Shown: positions 43,528 through 55,900 of the stretch, piece by piece
Layout of the letters: every line of letters begins with the position of its first letter
Numbering within the stretch: position 1 is the stretch's first letter
Origin: Parastagonospora avenae f. sp. tritici 18332-5
Lineage: Eukaryota > Ascomycota > Dothideomycetes > Pleosporales > Phaeosphaeriaceae
Assembly (NCBI GenBank): GCA_022559985.1
Contig: JAFJTR010000027.1
Location: 248,001-312,000, forward strand
Length of the DNA: 64,000 nucleotides
Direction: 5' to 3'
Notes under the pieces: generated by a model
The model's input: only the letters and a program-made list of their open reading frames with translations
The model's database searches: none
Told to the model about the DNA's origin: nothing
Position numbers and translations under genes: made by a program

Positions 43528-44863
43528 CTAGGCTGAGTTGAAAATCTCTCCAATGTGTCGCTCGCTCTCGGGCTTCCAAGTACCTGCGACACGTTAGTAT
43601 GGCCTGATCAAATAATGCAAAGCTTGTGTGATCTAGACCAGTGCTAGGCGCATCGGTTCCAGGCCGTTGGCACCTCGAGGTCGCACGCGCGCGACCCACC
43701 AAGCGCAGGGACATCTTGAAAGGTGCAGATAGGGTGGAAAGGGAGCGGGGAATGTACATACCTTCGAATTGGTGCTTGACGAAAGCCATCTGGTCGTCTT
43801 CCTCACCAGCGCCCATTGTCTTAATACCAGGGCTGAAGCTGGTGATGGGCAGAACAATAACGTCGCCGACCTTCTTCGGCGCCTTCATGCCGGTGAAGTT
43901 CTCCCATGTGATGTTGCCCTTGCTGGTGCTCATGTCGAAGTAGTCAGGGTTGTTGAAGTAGTTGAAAACGCTGTCGGTCCAGACCGCGGGGCCAGTAAAC
44001 TCGATTATACCCTTGTGGTCCTTGCTGAGCTTGCCTGCCTTCTTGCGGCTCAATGTCTCCTCTGTAATATTTGCAACCACGTCAACGAGGACGGGGTGGC
44101 CCGGCTTCGACTGAATTGTCCATTGGCAGAACTGAATGCGGCGGGAGTACCACTCAGCCCAGTCTGGACGATCTGGGTCGGCTTCGATACCAATAACCAT
44201 GCCGTAGGAGCTGGCTGGCACATCCTTGGGTACCCAATCGGCTGCGCTCTTCAACGCAGACGTGTCAATGTCTGAGTAGATACCGCCCCTCGCGAGCAGG
44301 ATCAGGTAGCGGAAGAAGTCGGCCTTTAAGACTGGGAGCGGGAGCGCATTGTAGGCTTCGAGGACCTGCGGCACAGACGCGTAGAGATGCCTGATCAGGT
44401 GTACGGCAACGTTGTCGGTGATGACCTCGTGAACGAAGGACGGGTGGTGAATGGACCAGCTTGCTTCAGCCTCGCGGAAGGCATCGCTGAACTCGCCCTG
44501 CGCGGGAGTATATTTCCAAGTCTGCCAAATGTATGCGGGTGTTTTGGAGTCGACATCGTAGGGGAATTGGTACTCGAGCTGCTCGCGGAGCGGCTTCTGC
44601 GTCAGGACATCCATGCTGATCTGCGTCTTTGGCTTCTTTGGCGGCGCTTCGGGCGTGTTGAAGGCCTTTTCCGCCTTCGCAGTCTCCTTGGCCGCCTTCT
44701 GCGCCTCTTCTTGCTTTTCGAATTCGGGCTTCCACGCGGTCGGCCGTGGCATGTCGTTCGCGTTGCGGAAATTCGGTGCTGAGCTCTGGTGGTGCGATTT
44801 GAACAGGAAGAAGAGCGTCAGACATGCTAGCGAAAGCACGAGGGCCTTCTTAAAGGTGAGCAT
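43528..44863 (-). CDS. OCH1: Och1-type alpha-1,6-mannosyltransferase (GT32)
   Basis: Two exons on the minus strand: 44863-43762 and 43583-43528 (385 aa), separated by a 178-nt intron; the last exon supplies TWKPESERHIGEIFNSA. Type II Golgi topology: signal anchor at about 6-22 (KALVLSLACLTLFFLF), then a Lys/Glu-rich stem. The catalytic domain has IPxxIWQTW-like TPAYIWQTWK, ADFFRYLILLARGGIYSDIDT (the DxD motif binding GDP-mannose and Mn) and FTGPAVWTDSVFNYF. Role: starts the outer chain of N-glycans in the cis-Golgi. It depends on Mn that Pmr1 (22646-25948) supplies. The GT32 call is firm; OCH1 versus a paralogue is likely but unproven. Confidence 0.9.
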
Positions 44864-47614
44864 CGCGGCTGGCGAGTGCCCGGCGGCGGTCCGAGAATAA
44901 TTTGAGGAGGACGGGTGGTGTCTAGGATGCCAACAACGTAGTAAGCGCGGCGCAGGTGGAGGTGGAGAACAAGAAAATATAGCACGGCAGACGCCCTTGC
45001 CGTGAGGAGGTATGTACGAGGTCGGGTCCAGGAGAGTGTGTCTCTGGGAAGTGTTGACCTCTTATCTCTAGCCCGGTGTCGGCCCTAGTCCGAGTCGAGG
45101 AGAGTGCAGCGGAGTGGTGGAGATGAGACGCTGAGCGGGCAATTAGGGAATCGTTGCGCTAGGGAAGGAAAACGAGAGACTTCAGAGGGTTGTTGACAGA
45201 AAATATACAGGGAGGGGAGGGAAACGCTCTCGATGCTGGCCGGGCCCGGGAAAGGAAGCTACGACGCAGCTTATAGAAGGCGCATCTCGCTCGCAGGCCC
45301 CGGCGACAGTTTCAGCGAATGCACGCTAAGCATTGGTAGCCGCGTCTGTCTTCTTCCATTGACGTTCCACCGTTTCTGACAGGGCCCCGTCACGCACACA
45401 CTCCACAGCCAAAGGGAGACTCGGTCACAACCAACGAAGGCCGCAACCTGCCTCTTTCTCACGCTCGCTGCTGATCGCCACTCTACTCATGACGGCGACT
45501 CCCCGGCAGCTGAAGGAGTGGCCGACGAGAGGCCATGGCCGCTCAGCTAATCATAGACCGCAGTCAACGCGTGTCCTCTAGCGCCACCAGCGCTCCAGGG
45601 GTCTACCGAACGGATACAGTGACGAACACAACGCCAAAGATTCAGAGGCACCTGTCCCTGCCACCGGTGCACAACCCCCCTTTTTGACTCGAAAATAATT
45701 ATCTCTTTTCGTATCGACAAATCTTCCTTGACGGTTACCTGCCGGATCTTTTGCCCGCCGTTGGTACACCAGCAAACCTCCCTCGCAGTCATCCATGATC
45801 GAGAGCTGTTCGAGTACGCCGCGCGGCACGGCAGGCTGAAACAGCGCTTTCTGCCATTTGCGGCCTAGCCTACCCGGACATGTCGCAATTAGCTAAGCTT
45901 AGCACGATTCGTTCACTACTTGTGACGTCTTGGCCGCTCTTGTCGGCAGGTGCAATGCAGTCGCAGATAAATATACGAAGCCTCCGCAGCTATACGGACA
46001 CCATGCGCAGATATTGCAGCGACGTGGCCACTGCCTTGGTGGGTCGTCACTTGCCGCTGGCGTACTCAGGGCAGTATGCTCGAAAGCGTTCCAACTGGTG
46101 GAAGGTATTGCTGATGCTGACATGTTTGCTAATGCACAGCAGCATCGTTGAGGGAAGATTCTCCGGCGGTCAGTTCGTTACGTCATGGACGCTGGCTATT
46201 CACTGGCACCGGCCTTGGTGCTGCACCATACTTCATGCACACCGAACATGACAAGAACAACTCTCCATCCGCAGACCCTGTCCATCGCTTACCAGATCGC
46301 CCACTATGTCACTTATGCGGACTTGGGGATTGTGATGATACGGTAATCGCCGATTACAGGTCCCTACACGATCGGCGTTCGCAATGTGCGATAAGGCAAT
46401 GCAAATATCCGGTAGTCTTTCCGAGCATCATCAATCTTGAAGACCTACCTACTCTGCACTGGTTGCACTTTACCAGACAGCATCTTGAACATCCTGCAGT
46501 AGTCTCTGCACCAGCCCTGTGCATCGGACCGCCGGCTGAACTATGCAGCCTCACTTCATAGGCTCGAAACATGTTGTGCGAGTCTCGCGAATCTACTCTG
46601 ACATACTGGAACTGCCGTCTTACAGGCGGCTCACTATAGCTGCGCGATCTGCTTCTGACCCTGGACAATTTTACGTGGAACAGCCCTGCGAGGTCTACCG
46701 AACAGGCAAGTGTAGCTTTACTCATTCCAACCTTCTTTGCATCTTCCTATGTATCTCACGCGGCATATCGTCTTCCATCCATCGCTTTCTTGTATCTCAC
46801 GATCATCCGTAACAATCGCCTACACGCGTCCTTTTGCAGTCGCGTTCTTGTCCAAACACCTTGTCATCAACTTTTGTGTCAGTCCGGTTTCGAAGTTTCA
46901 CAGCGCTTGGTACCGTCGTCAGCTGGGGTCATGCCGTCGGCAGAATCCCTGTCGCAAACCTACGTCGATCTTGGGAAAGCTTGTGTATGATTCCCTTGCA
47001 CCATAGCGAACTCACAACGTTGCAGAAGCTGCAAGCACCACCCCTGCGCCATTGCACAAACAAACAACAACAACAACAAATTTCCACAGAGCGCTGCGCA
47101 TAACTCTAGCTCTGTCTTTCGTGTTGCTTATTTTTGACAACTTTGCTATCGCATTCAATCTCCGCTTTGGTTCCGGCGAGCAAATGCGTGCCCCTCTTAA
47201 TACGAAAGACGCCGAGATAGGTCGCGCGCTATTTCAGTGCCCGTCCCTATTTGCTCGTGTCTCAACAAGCGCTAGCAGGAAAATCTCCTTAAGACAAAAT
47301 TGGAATCATGAGCTCGAGCTTCATGCAATTTTCGAGGTTGCCGATTACCCACCGATATCTTGAACTAAGGGGTGGCTATCGTGGAGGGCTCGAGTCCGCC
47401 GGTGAGGGAGGCGGGACACTTGCCTTGCCTTGTCGACTTGCATTGCGCACCGTGTGCGATGTATGTTGGTTTCATCTATGGTTCCACGCACCTGAAGATG
47501 CGTATTGGGGATACTGAAAACACTGAGTGAGTCCAGCAGCAGCCCATTCGCATGTGTAATGTTTCGTCTATGGAAGCGTGCATTACTCACCAGGTGTGTG
47601 ACATAGATCCAGCT

Positions 47615-47746
47615 CATCTATCGGAATCAAGAACACACCATCTGACACACGCGCGCTGAGTGTTGTATCGACCACGCACCCATCTATTGAAATAAAGAGA
47701 ACAGGATTTGACACATGTGTACTGTGTGTTGCATGGACTTCACCCT
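47615..47746. repeat. Diverged 66-bp direct duplication
   Basis: Two tandem units starting CATCTAT(C/T)G(G)AAT at 47615 and 47681. Both contain an 'ACAC...TGACACA...TGTGT/GTTG' core; clearly diverged. Confidence 0.6.
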
Positions 47747-47802
47747 CTAGCCGGGAAAACTCCCATCAGCAATATCGCACATGTCTGGACTTGCACAGAT
47801 GA

Positions 47803-47960
47803 ACGCAAAGATCTGGATCGCCGGGAACTGGTAGCACGATTCATTCTGCACAAATAACGCGGAGGTCTGGATCCCGAACTGGCTGCACGACTTCTTCTAC
47901 ATGGATAACACGGAGACCTAGATCGCGAACTGGTTGCACGATTTAACCTGCAGAGATTTG
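47803..47960. repeat. Minisatellite of about 52 bp, three units
   Basis: Units start near 47803, 47856 and 47908 and share 'AC(G/A)C(A/G)(A/G)AG(A/G)TCTGGATC', 'GAACTGG' and 'GCACGA'. Divergence of roughly 20% by eye suggests an old array. Confidence 0.65.
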
Positions 47961-48000
47961 GCCAGAACCAGCCAGAGTACCGCATCACCACATCCGCATT

Positions 48001-49712
48001 TCAGATTCCTTCACCCCATCCGGGATCAATCTTGCACCAACTCCCCTCCTTCCTGCGCCTCATCGCCAAGATTTCAGATGCCACGCTTCTGTTCGTCTTC
48101 TCCTTCTCGATCCACTCCTGCACCGCGTATCCTCTTTCCTTCGTGTTCAGTTTCCAGTTCTTATCCTCGTCTTTGCCCTCTCTCAACCAGCGCATCAACT
48201 GCACAGGTATGACGCCTGCAGGCATATTCTGCAGACTCTTTCTGTCCGCTGGTATCCATCCCTGGAAGAAATTCAGGTACACTATGCGCCGCCATGCGTC
48301 GTTCCAATCGGGACCGGGCGACGCTGCGGCTATGCTCCACGTGTCGACTGCATGTTGTGTGGTGTCCGGGGTGAAGGGGTGCCATGTCAGCGCTCTGATC
48401 CATTGACAGCCTTCGAGATCAAGCCATTCTAATGAGTATGTGTTCACGGAGAAACGGCGTAGGATGTTGGAGGCTTCGTGCCAGTCGTCATCGAGGTCGG
48501 AGTAAAACGGTGTGCCGCCAAGCGAGACGCGTGCGTAGTCTGACACCATGGACGTTGATGTGGCGTTCGGAGTCTGGGTAGGACGTGGCCAGTATGCCAG
48601 AGATAGGTGAGTTATCTTGTTCAAGTTTGGTGAGATCTTGAGCAGGTCGGGCCAAGACGCGCATTCTCCTGCATGCGCGAGGGAGAGTCGACTGAGGTTC
48701 GTGAAGTGTGGTACGGTGAGCTGTGCTGGTAGGACCGGCTGTGCATCGTCATCGTCGTCAATTTCTTCCTCCCACGAATCTGCTACATCAACTGGAGCTT
48801 TCGCCTTGCCTTTTGACGTGGCATCGCTCAAGCTCAGTGCTTCGAGGTCTTCTGGCACTTGCGCAAGTACGCGCTTCAGGCACTTTCCGACGTCATTGAG
48901 CGAGAAGTCTGCACCCAACACGCCGGTGAGGTCTAGGAAGCGCACATCTTCCCACTCCAGTGCGCCGTCTTCTTCCGGCTGAAACAGTATCTTGAACGAC
49001 TTGAAATCGAGACACCCCTCCTCGCCGTAGAGCGTGAGATAGCTCAGCAAAGCCTCTCTTAGCACCATCGGTAGCGTTGGTATATAGTATTGTTCGTACT
49101 CAGACAGCTCGACCCAGTGTTCGGCAAAAGTTCGCAGACAATGATGTCTCAGGCTTCTCGGCGGTGGCATTCGCTACTCAATCGTAAGAAGTCTGCTTTC
49201 GATGGTTAAGCCCTGGAACACAGCGACGATGACCTGCCTGCCAGGATCGCACATACCTTGAAGTCCTGCTCTGTTACTCTAGCCAGATGGCTGAGCCGTG
49301 ATGCTGCACGCTCGCCAGGCTTCTTCCAGCCATACTCCCTCGTCTGCTTGGGCGCATACCGACTCGTTTTGAGCCAGCTGGTTGGTGCAGCTGGACCCGG
49401 CGGTGGTCTCGCGCCTCCAGGTCCTCGCGTGCGCAGCCTCGTGCCAGCCTTTGGTTTCGGAGCATTAACTTCTGGGATAGCTAGGATCCGCCGCAGATCG
49501 GGCGGGACGGTGCGACTGCTTACTACCGAGTGCATCTCATTCCTTTGTTCTATGGTAGCTCGGGGAGCTTGCTCGCGGCGCAGTTGGGCAATGCGCTGGT
49601 TAACGCTTTGGGGCTCTGCGGGCGTGGATGGCGAGGCGCGCGAGCTTTGGAGAGAGGGATGCACATAGTTTGGTTTGGCGGTTGTGTAGGCGGGTGTGTG
49701 CTTCTTGGGCAT
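48001..49712 (-). CDS. Uncharacterised conserved-looking protein with leucine-rich segments
   Basis: Two exons on the minus strand: 49712-49257 and 49173-48001 (542 aa), joined at K-R before MPPPRSLRHHCLR. The N-terminal 150 residues are basic and Pro-rich with no order. The second part contains LRR-like segments (LEDLEALSLSD-like EDLEALSLSDA, LSRLSLAHAG, KITHLSLAYW, LEWLDLEGCQW), an acidic insert (EEEIDDDDDAQP) and the start RTFAEHWVELSEYEQYYIPTLP. No F-box seen. Function unknown; it could be a scaffold. Divergent from the PGAP4-like gene. Confidence 0.75.
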
Positions 49713-50344
49713 GGTGAGCTACTGAAAGCCGTTATGCTGCGGCCGATTTGGAGTTGCGGCGCTCGGTGGTGGACTATATGGGATGGCCGCGGGGGAGTGG
49801 GGTGCTCTGTCGTCGCCGGGTGAGTCAAGACGCTGAGACGGAGCTTGATGACAGATGATGATCGGAAGCAGAGTTGGTCCGGCTTGAGTCACTACTGATT
49901 ACGAGGCAATGAGATTGGGTGCGTCAATCGTGGCATGCATGAGTGTGAACTGGTGGAGTGTGCTTTGGGACATGACATAGCTCGTCCTTGCGCCACTTCC
50001 CGACGCGTTAAGTCCGACGCGACGGCATTGTCAGCGGAGATACTCCACTCTTATCTTACCATTGACCAAACCCTCGTGATTGTTGTCCTTTCGATTGCCC
50101 AGGTGGGATCTAATGTACACTTGAAGCCTTTCTGCATTCACCTTCCATTGCTTGCCGCGTGCGGTTTTCCATCGTGCCGTGTGTTGAGGCTCGGCCCTGC
50201 CGCACCGTGGACAGCGGCTTCCTCATGGTCTTGTAAACACCCTCCCACCTTCCTCCGTTATTGAGCACTCTCGACCGTCGCAGCAGCAGTCTGCGAGCAG
50301 CACCCCGCCAGCAGCCTTGAACAGCATCAATTAGACTTGCAATC
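49713..50344. promoter_or_regulatory. Divergent promoter region
   Basis: 632 bp between two start codons. No discrete element named. Confidence 0.45.
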
Positions 50345-51619
50345 ATGCATATTTCACGGCTAACACTCGGAATTGCAGTTGGCCTAGTGCTCCTACTTCT
50401 CTACACCATCACCTCGATATCCGCCGTTGACCCCACGTCCGTCTACTTCCGCACAAGCACGGGCTATGCTCCACGATACTCTGCATTCCGCCGCGAACAG
50501 GCCGAAGCCTATGTAGCGTCTTTCGACCAGGCGCCCAACGACTTCTACTTCGCCAGCAAGGATGAGAAGAGGAGGAAACTGTGTGTCGGCATACCCTCGA
50601 TCAAGCGTGACGTCGACTCATATTTGCCTGTCACTGTGGGCTCGCTTCTAGAAGGCTTGACACGTGAGGAGCGCGAGGAGATCTACCTCATCGTCTTCGT
50701 TGCGCATTCGGACCCCACACAGCACCCGTCGTACGTGGAGTCATGGCTCTCAGGTCTTGTGGATGAGGTTGAGACATACGACTTCGGTTTCGATCGCATG
50801 CAGTACATCCGCAACATGGAGCAAGTTGGCGGACGGGTTGTTGAGAAGGCCGCATTCGACTACGCTTACCTGCTGAACAAGTGCGCAGAACAGTTCACGC
50901 CCTATGTCGCCATCTTCGAGGACGATACTGTCGCCCTGGACGGATGGTACCATCGCACCATGACTGCGATCCACGAAGCTGAGCAGCAGGCCGCCTTGCG
51001 CAGGTCCAAGCCCGACTTCTTCTACCTCCGCCTCTTCTACACTGAGCAGTTTCTGGGATGGAACAAGCAATTCTGGAAGTCGTACCTATGGCGCTCGATC
51101 TGCGTCGCTGCCCTGCCGACTGCGCTCTTGGTCTTTGTCCGCGTCTTCAAACCTCGGACCAAACTCTCCATGTCACTCACGACGCCCCGCGCCTTCGTCG
51201 CGCTCTACGTCGGTCTGGCTACCCTCATACTCTTCTACTTCTCCCTCGGCCGCATGACCGTCCACCCGATGCCACACGGCGTCCACGAGATGCCGCGCTT
51301 TGGATGTTGCAGCCAAGCCTTCGTTTTCCCGAACCTCAAAGCACAGCAACTCGTCGCATACCTCAAGGAGAGGCAGGTCGGCTTTACGGACGTCTTGATC
51401 GAGGACTTCGCGAACGAACGGGACGAGCTGCGATTCGCTGTCACGCCCAGCCTGGTCCAACATGTTGGTAGAGAGGAAGTCAAGACTTCCAAGGACAGGG
51501 GCAGTGCTGAGAAGATTTGGAGCGCTGCGTTTGAGAAATTGAGCTGGAAGACGTTGAAGGTGGAGCATAAGCAGGTCGGTCGGCTGAGGAGCGTCGTCAC
51601 CCAGGAAACACCAGCTTGA
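50345..51619 (+). CDS. PGAP4-like Golgi glycosyltransferase (GPI side chain)
   Basis: Single exon, 424 aa. Signal anchor at about 5-22 (LTLGIAVGLVLLLLYTI). A GT-A-like domain (VGIPSIKRDVDSYLPVTVGSLLEGL, YLIVFVAHSDP, VAIFEDDTVALDGWYHRT, where EDD takes the place of DxD) is interrupted by two more helices (LWRSICVAALPTALLVFVRVF; FVALYVGLATLILFYFSLGR) before the domain resumes (CCSQAFVFPN, DVLIEDFANE). This helix insertion is the hallmark of PGAP4/TMEM246, which adds GalNAc to the first GPI mannose in animals. The fungal substrate is not known. Confidence 0.8.
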   Translation: MHISRLTLGIAVGLVLLLLYTITSISAVDPTSVYFRTSTGYAPRYSAFRREQAEAYVASFDQAPNDFYFASKDEKRRKLCVGIPSIKRDVDSYLPVTVGSLLEGLTREEREEIYLIVFVAHSDPTQHPSYVESWLSGLVDEVETYDFGFDRMQYIRNMEQVGGRVVEKAAFDYAYLLNKCAEQFTPYVAIFEDDTVALDGWYHRTMTAIHEAEQQAALRRSKPDFFYLRLFYTEQFLGWNKQFWKSYLWRSICVAALPTALLVFVRVFKPRTKLSMSLTTPRAFVALYVGLATLILFYFSLGRMTVHPMPHGVHEMPRFGCCSQAFVFPNLKAQQLVAYLKERQVGFTDVLIEDFANERDELRFAVTPSLVQHVGREEVKTSKDRGSAEKIWSAAFEKLSWKTLKVEHKQVGRLRSVVTQETPA

Positions 51620-53675
51620 ATAGCGTCGCTTCGAAACACATCTGGATAGGTAGGATTGCCCAATGGGATCATCTACCGCGGTTTTGCAGCAATACGCTGG
51701 AGTTTGCCGTACTACATGTCAGTCTCTTTTCATGCTAGTTGATTTCGGTGTGCCTTGAACACAGCCCATACGATGATTTGCATCTTCGTCGCACGTCATC
51801 GATGCATATGTCAGATGCTGTAGTCCTGTCAGACATGCATGTTGCTGCTGGGATCGTTCAACGTCCTTCATCTTGTTTGACCGGTCGAACGCCATCGTAA
51901 GGCTGAAAAGTTGCGAAATTATCTGCCTCTTTCAGCCTCGCGATAGCAGCGCTGCATGTCAGACAACGTGGGCTGTATTGAGAGGTGCTTTATGCGCATG
52001 CGAATGTCTCTGCACTATGACTTGTTAACATAGCCACAGATGGAGTTACACAGCTTGTAGTTGGTTGGAATGGTTGGGCCGCTTTGAGGGCAAACGTACT
52101 TCAGCCTGATTGCCTGAAAGAGCTGGAAATGTAGGGCCATCGCACTTTGATGTCTGGTGAGCACGGATGGTGACAAACACGGCAACCTGCACGCCTTCGA
52201 TGGAAGTATCGGGCTGCTGATCCTGCGAATCTTCCACGGCACATTTAAGTAAAATGGGCGTAAGCCATGATACGTGAGGCTGAAGTAGCTGCTCACATCT
52301 CTAGGGATCTTTCTCTGAATTTCACTGAGTCAGGGGTGGTCGGGGGAACATCTTAGAAATTTAAACACTCACTGAGTGACGTCGTTGCGGCGTATGGAAA
52401 GCTCTTTGCCATTTTGGTGATGCTTGGAAAGCATCATCGCGTCATTCCGGTGTGTAGTAGCTCGCTAATTTCATCACATATGAGTGCAGAAGACGGTGCT
52501 GATGACGCGAGGTTTTTCTTGTCGCTTTGATGGCATGGGTGAAGTGTTTGAGGTGGAGGTTGAATTTTGTTCTTGACTCGTCCGCACTATCATTTGCAAT
52601 AATGTACTTCTAGGTATGCTGTCGCTTGGTGCAGTGTCTGACAATGTTCAGAGAGGGGAGTCTCGGACAGGAGCTTATATGACTTTGTAGAAGAGGCGGT
52701 CTTGAAATGAGGTTTGTTATTGGTTCAGGCCAGTACGCCATGGAATGTGTTCTGTCGACGAACTTGCTTAGGAACTGACTGTCTTCGGACATATGTGGCG
52801 TCGTAGAATTACAGAAATAGGCCGACGCTCTGTTTCTGGGAGGGGCGCGGAGCCCGTAGCAGTGACACACTCTGGTTTGAATGATTGTGTCGTCTTGCCA
52901 ATAATACTCGAAGAGTTCACCGAGTACAGAAGCTTGTTAATGACGATATAAGGCTTGCCGTCGCGCCCAGCCTTGTTGCTTAATATTGCAGTGAGGATGT
53001 CACAAGGCTAAGGAGTAGTATCGGTCCCTACGAGGCAGTGCTTTGATTATTGTTGAGTATCAAAATTATGCTGATAGGTAGGGAATAAGCAAACATCTTG
53101 CGACGATACATGGAAGCTAACACACCTTGCTTGCACAGATGTGCCCATCCTCGCTTCGACCAGCCTTGAACTGGGGTGTACTTCGTCTGCCATATTACTC
53201 ACACAAACAGGGCGTCCTTTGGGCGCTTACATATTGGGCAATACGAGGTCCTCCGTCCCGCGCCGATCAGCTATTGCATGCCTTTCTGGCACGGATCGAC
53301 TCTTCCGTGTTCAGCCTTGCGACGGCACGGGCGCAGGTCAGCCACCACGGGTTGTACCAAGAGGTCCTCCACACATGTACGGTTGTTTGTGAGCAATCAT
53401 ATGCCGAGATGGCGCACGGTTGATACTAAACCTTTAGTGCAGCCTACGCATCATTCGTTACGTACCCCGAGGATGTTATGAAGACCGCAGCTGTGGTCGT
53501 GGGCGCAGCGGGAGGTCCTCCTTGTGTGAATGCATCCTGGGGTATGAAAATATGAGCCCGCGTCCCTCTTTTGAGGTTCTATACATTCTTTCCATCCTTA
53601 CTAAATTTTTGCAGTCTTCGTGTCTCGCAACTTTCGACTTCGTTAAAACTATCATCCGTACGCTGTACTTACAAC
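51620..53675. other. Intergenic region before the accessory block
   Basis: 2.1 kb. Overlapping short frames only (52015-52296 and 52610-52870 minus, 53127-53423 plus) with no family match. A spliced small gene like those further downstream could hide here, but no splice set convinced me. Confidence 0.45.
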
Positions 53676-55714
53676 ATGAGTATACAGCAGGGAATACCTC
53701 TCACCAACGGCGAAGTCCCAAAGCTTATTGTTGACGATTACTCAGCATATCAAGCGGAAAAAAATGTTATTGAATCTAGCCGTCATGAAAACTTGTATCA
53801 CCCTTCCAACGATAGGAGACGTACAACAGCGGTATCATCAATATTGCGCTCGAGCGCCCAGAAATCAGCCAACAGATCGATCGATCGCTCATTACTGGAC
53901 CCGGAAGATTCTGAAGATGAAGATGAAGATGAAGAGGAAGAGGACGATTATGAGGTGGAGGAGGGTCTTGGTCATGTTCTGCGCAATTCCGGACACCAAC
54001 ACTTTGACATCAGAGTCAAACACTTCTGGACGGATGATGTCTTGGCGAGGACCATGACAAAACACTCCGTTGCGGTAGAATTGCAGAGATACAAAGGAAA
54101 AGACCCCGCGCTTTTCACTGCAACGCCGATCGAGACAATTGCCGACAATATTCTCAAACATCGGAGAAAATTTTTTGCCGTTCTTGCACTCCTGGAAAAA
54201 GGCGCGTGCATAGAAAAGGTCATTGCGGAAGGACTAGTCGACAAAGATCTACCACTACATACCGATGGATCTTCATCATGTCCACTCTATCGAGTTGTAA
54301 ATTCACGTTCTCGCAAAGTGAGATGCTTCTCTCGTCGTTGTGATTGGAACATTGTCCACAGAGAAAAGTTTCTCACATCTCAGTATGCCATGAGTCCCCA
54401 ATTCCTTGGATTTGGGCCTGATGGGCGCACACCAAAGCATGAAGAGTTCAGTCCCGAGGTAGTTTTGCCGATCATGCAGGAGAATGAACGACAGCAAGGA
54501 GGTTATGGAGTAATTAAGAAGATCAAGATTGCACCGACGTGTCATGGTTTCCACAATCGTCTACGGTTGGTAAGACTCCCTGCATTTCTTCAAATTTTGT
54601 TACTAATTAGCATAACAGATCAAAACCAAAGATGAATTTGCCCTGAAACGCCTGTTTAAGAACGACTTCGCAGAGTTCCGTAGAGAAGCCAAAGCGGGAG
54701 AGCAATTCAACGGATTTGTCCGTGATCACCTTGTCACTTTACTCATGACATGGACTCTGAACGACCAGTACTATCTGCTCTTCCCGCTGGCACGCTATGA
54801 TCTTGAAGACTATTGGAGTCATTTTGTATCTCCTCAATTGAGCCCAGGTATGACTCGCTGGATGCTGAAGCAGATCGTTGGTATCACTAAAGCTTTGGGG
54901 TACATCCACGACCCATCGGACTCTCAACCGACGAACAATTTGGGCGTACCTGACGATCGAAAATACGGTAGACACGGAGATCTCAAGCCCGACAATTTAC
55001 TTGTGTACGACTCGCATGAAGATTGTCGCGGCATTGTCCTCGTCGCAGACCTGGGTCTGGCAACATTGAACTCGGTCGTGAGTCGAACTCAATCAAACAC
55101 CAAAACCCGCTGCGGTCCACGATACAAGGCTCCAGAGTTTAATATCAAAGGTTTCAAGATTCGACGGTCTTGTGATATCTGGGCACTCGGCTGCGTCCTC
55201 ATTGAATGGGTCTGTTGGGCTCTCGAGGGAAACGCGGCGCGGCTACAATTTCTGGAAGACCTATTTCAACCCTTCCTATCCGGGAGTCAGACAGACTTGT
55301 ACTTCAAGATGGAACGCAGACATCACAAGGTCGTTGATGTGACTGTCAACCAGGCTGTGACTGACGTGGGTAAAATCGCAACAACGACTGCCACTCAGGC
55401 CTATACTGACACGATAGTAGAAAGCTGCCGGATTACACAGTTCGAAGCGCTGCACACAGTTTTTCCACGACTTGCTGTGGCTGATTCAGGACAAAATGAT
55501 TGTTGTACGTGAGGAACATCGCATTAGCGCCCAGGAGTTGCAAATAGAACTCAAGAAGATGACTGAGAAGGGAGAGCGCGATTCCGAGTATTTTGACACT
55601 GCTTGCGAAATGTTGCGAGAAGTGAGACTTCCTCTTCCTCTGCAGGCAGAATTCTACGTACAGGAAACGAAGAGAGAGGCGATAAACCAGGTTGAGCTAG
55701 ATGTGCCTGTTTGA
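53676..55714 (+). CDS. Atypical fungal serine/threonine protein kinase (copy 1)
   Basis: Three exons: 53676-54569, 54619-55369, 55425-55714 (644 aa). Residues 1-~290 form a fungal-specific region with an acidic run (DSEDEDEDEEEEDD) and a helical block (RRKFFAVLALLEKG...EGLVDKDLP). Kinase domain: FALKRLF (K308), the catalytic loop GRHGDLKPDNLL (D419, with HGD in place of HRD) and DLGLATLN (D442, DLG in place of DFG), then APEFNIKG. The last join (DVAAGLHSSKRCTQFFHDLLWLIQDKMIV) restores the usual end of this family. Paralogous to the kinase at 58784-61538. Fungal kinases of this type often lie near incompatibility or stress genes; role here unknown. Confidence 0.85.
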
Positions 55715-55900
55715 GAGTGGATACTGGTTGTTGGAAACGGCGCTCCTATTGTTCCCGCATGCCTTTCTAACATAGCAATCCAAGACATAAATTTCAAAAG
55801 AACGGAGTTCGTATTAAAATAAGGATAGAGTAGGATTTGCGCTCGGTGTTTGTGCCTACGTCTCCTTTGTCATCACTCCCACACCGCCCCATCATCACCT

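Larger units (their letters stand above)
44864..48000. other. Gene-poor region with diverged tandem repeats
   Basis: 3.1 kb, the longest gap in the window. Short frames on both strands contradict each other and match no family I know. (CAA) runs occur at about 47060-47080 and two minisatellite-like arrays at 47615-47746 and 47803-47960. It contains the OCH1 promoter at its left end. Confidence 0.5.

Noticed and set aside
47052..47363. Plus-strand frame after the CAA run
   Set aside because: Starts in a microsatellite and shows no domain or codon pattern of a gene.
53571..53675. Upstream extension of kinase copy 1
   Set aside because: In-frame ATG at 53571 exists, but the added sequence is hydrophobic leader-like and atypical of the family; ATG at 53676 preferred.
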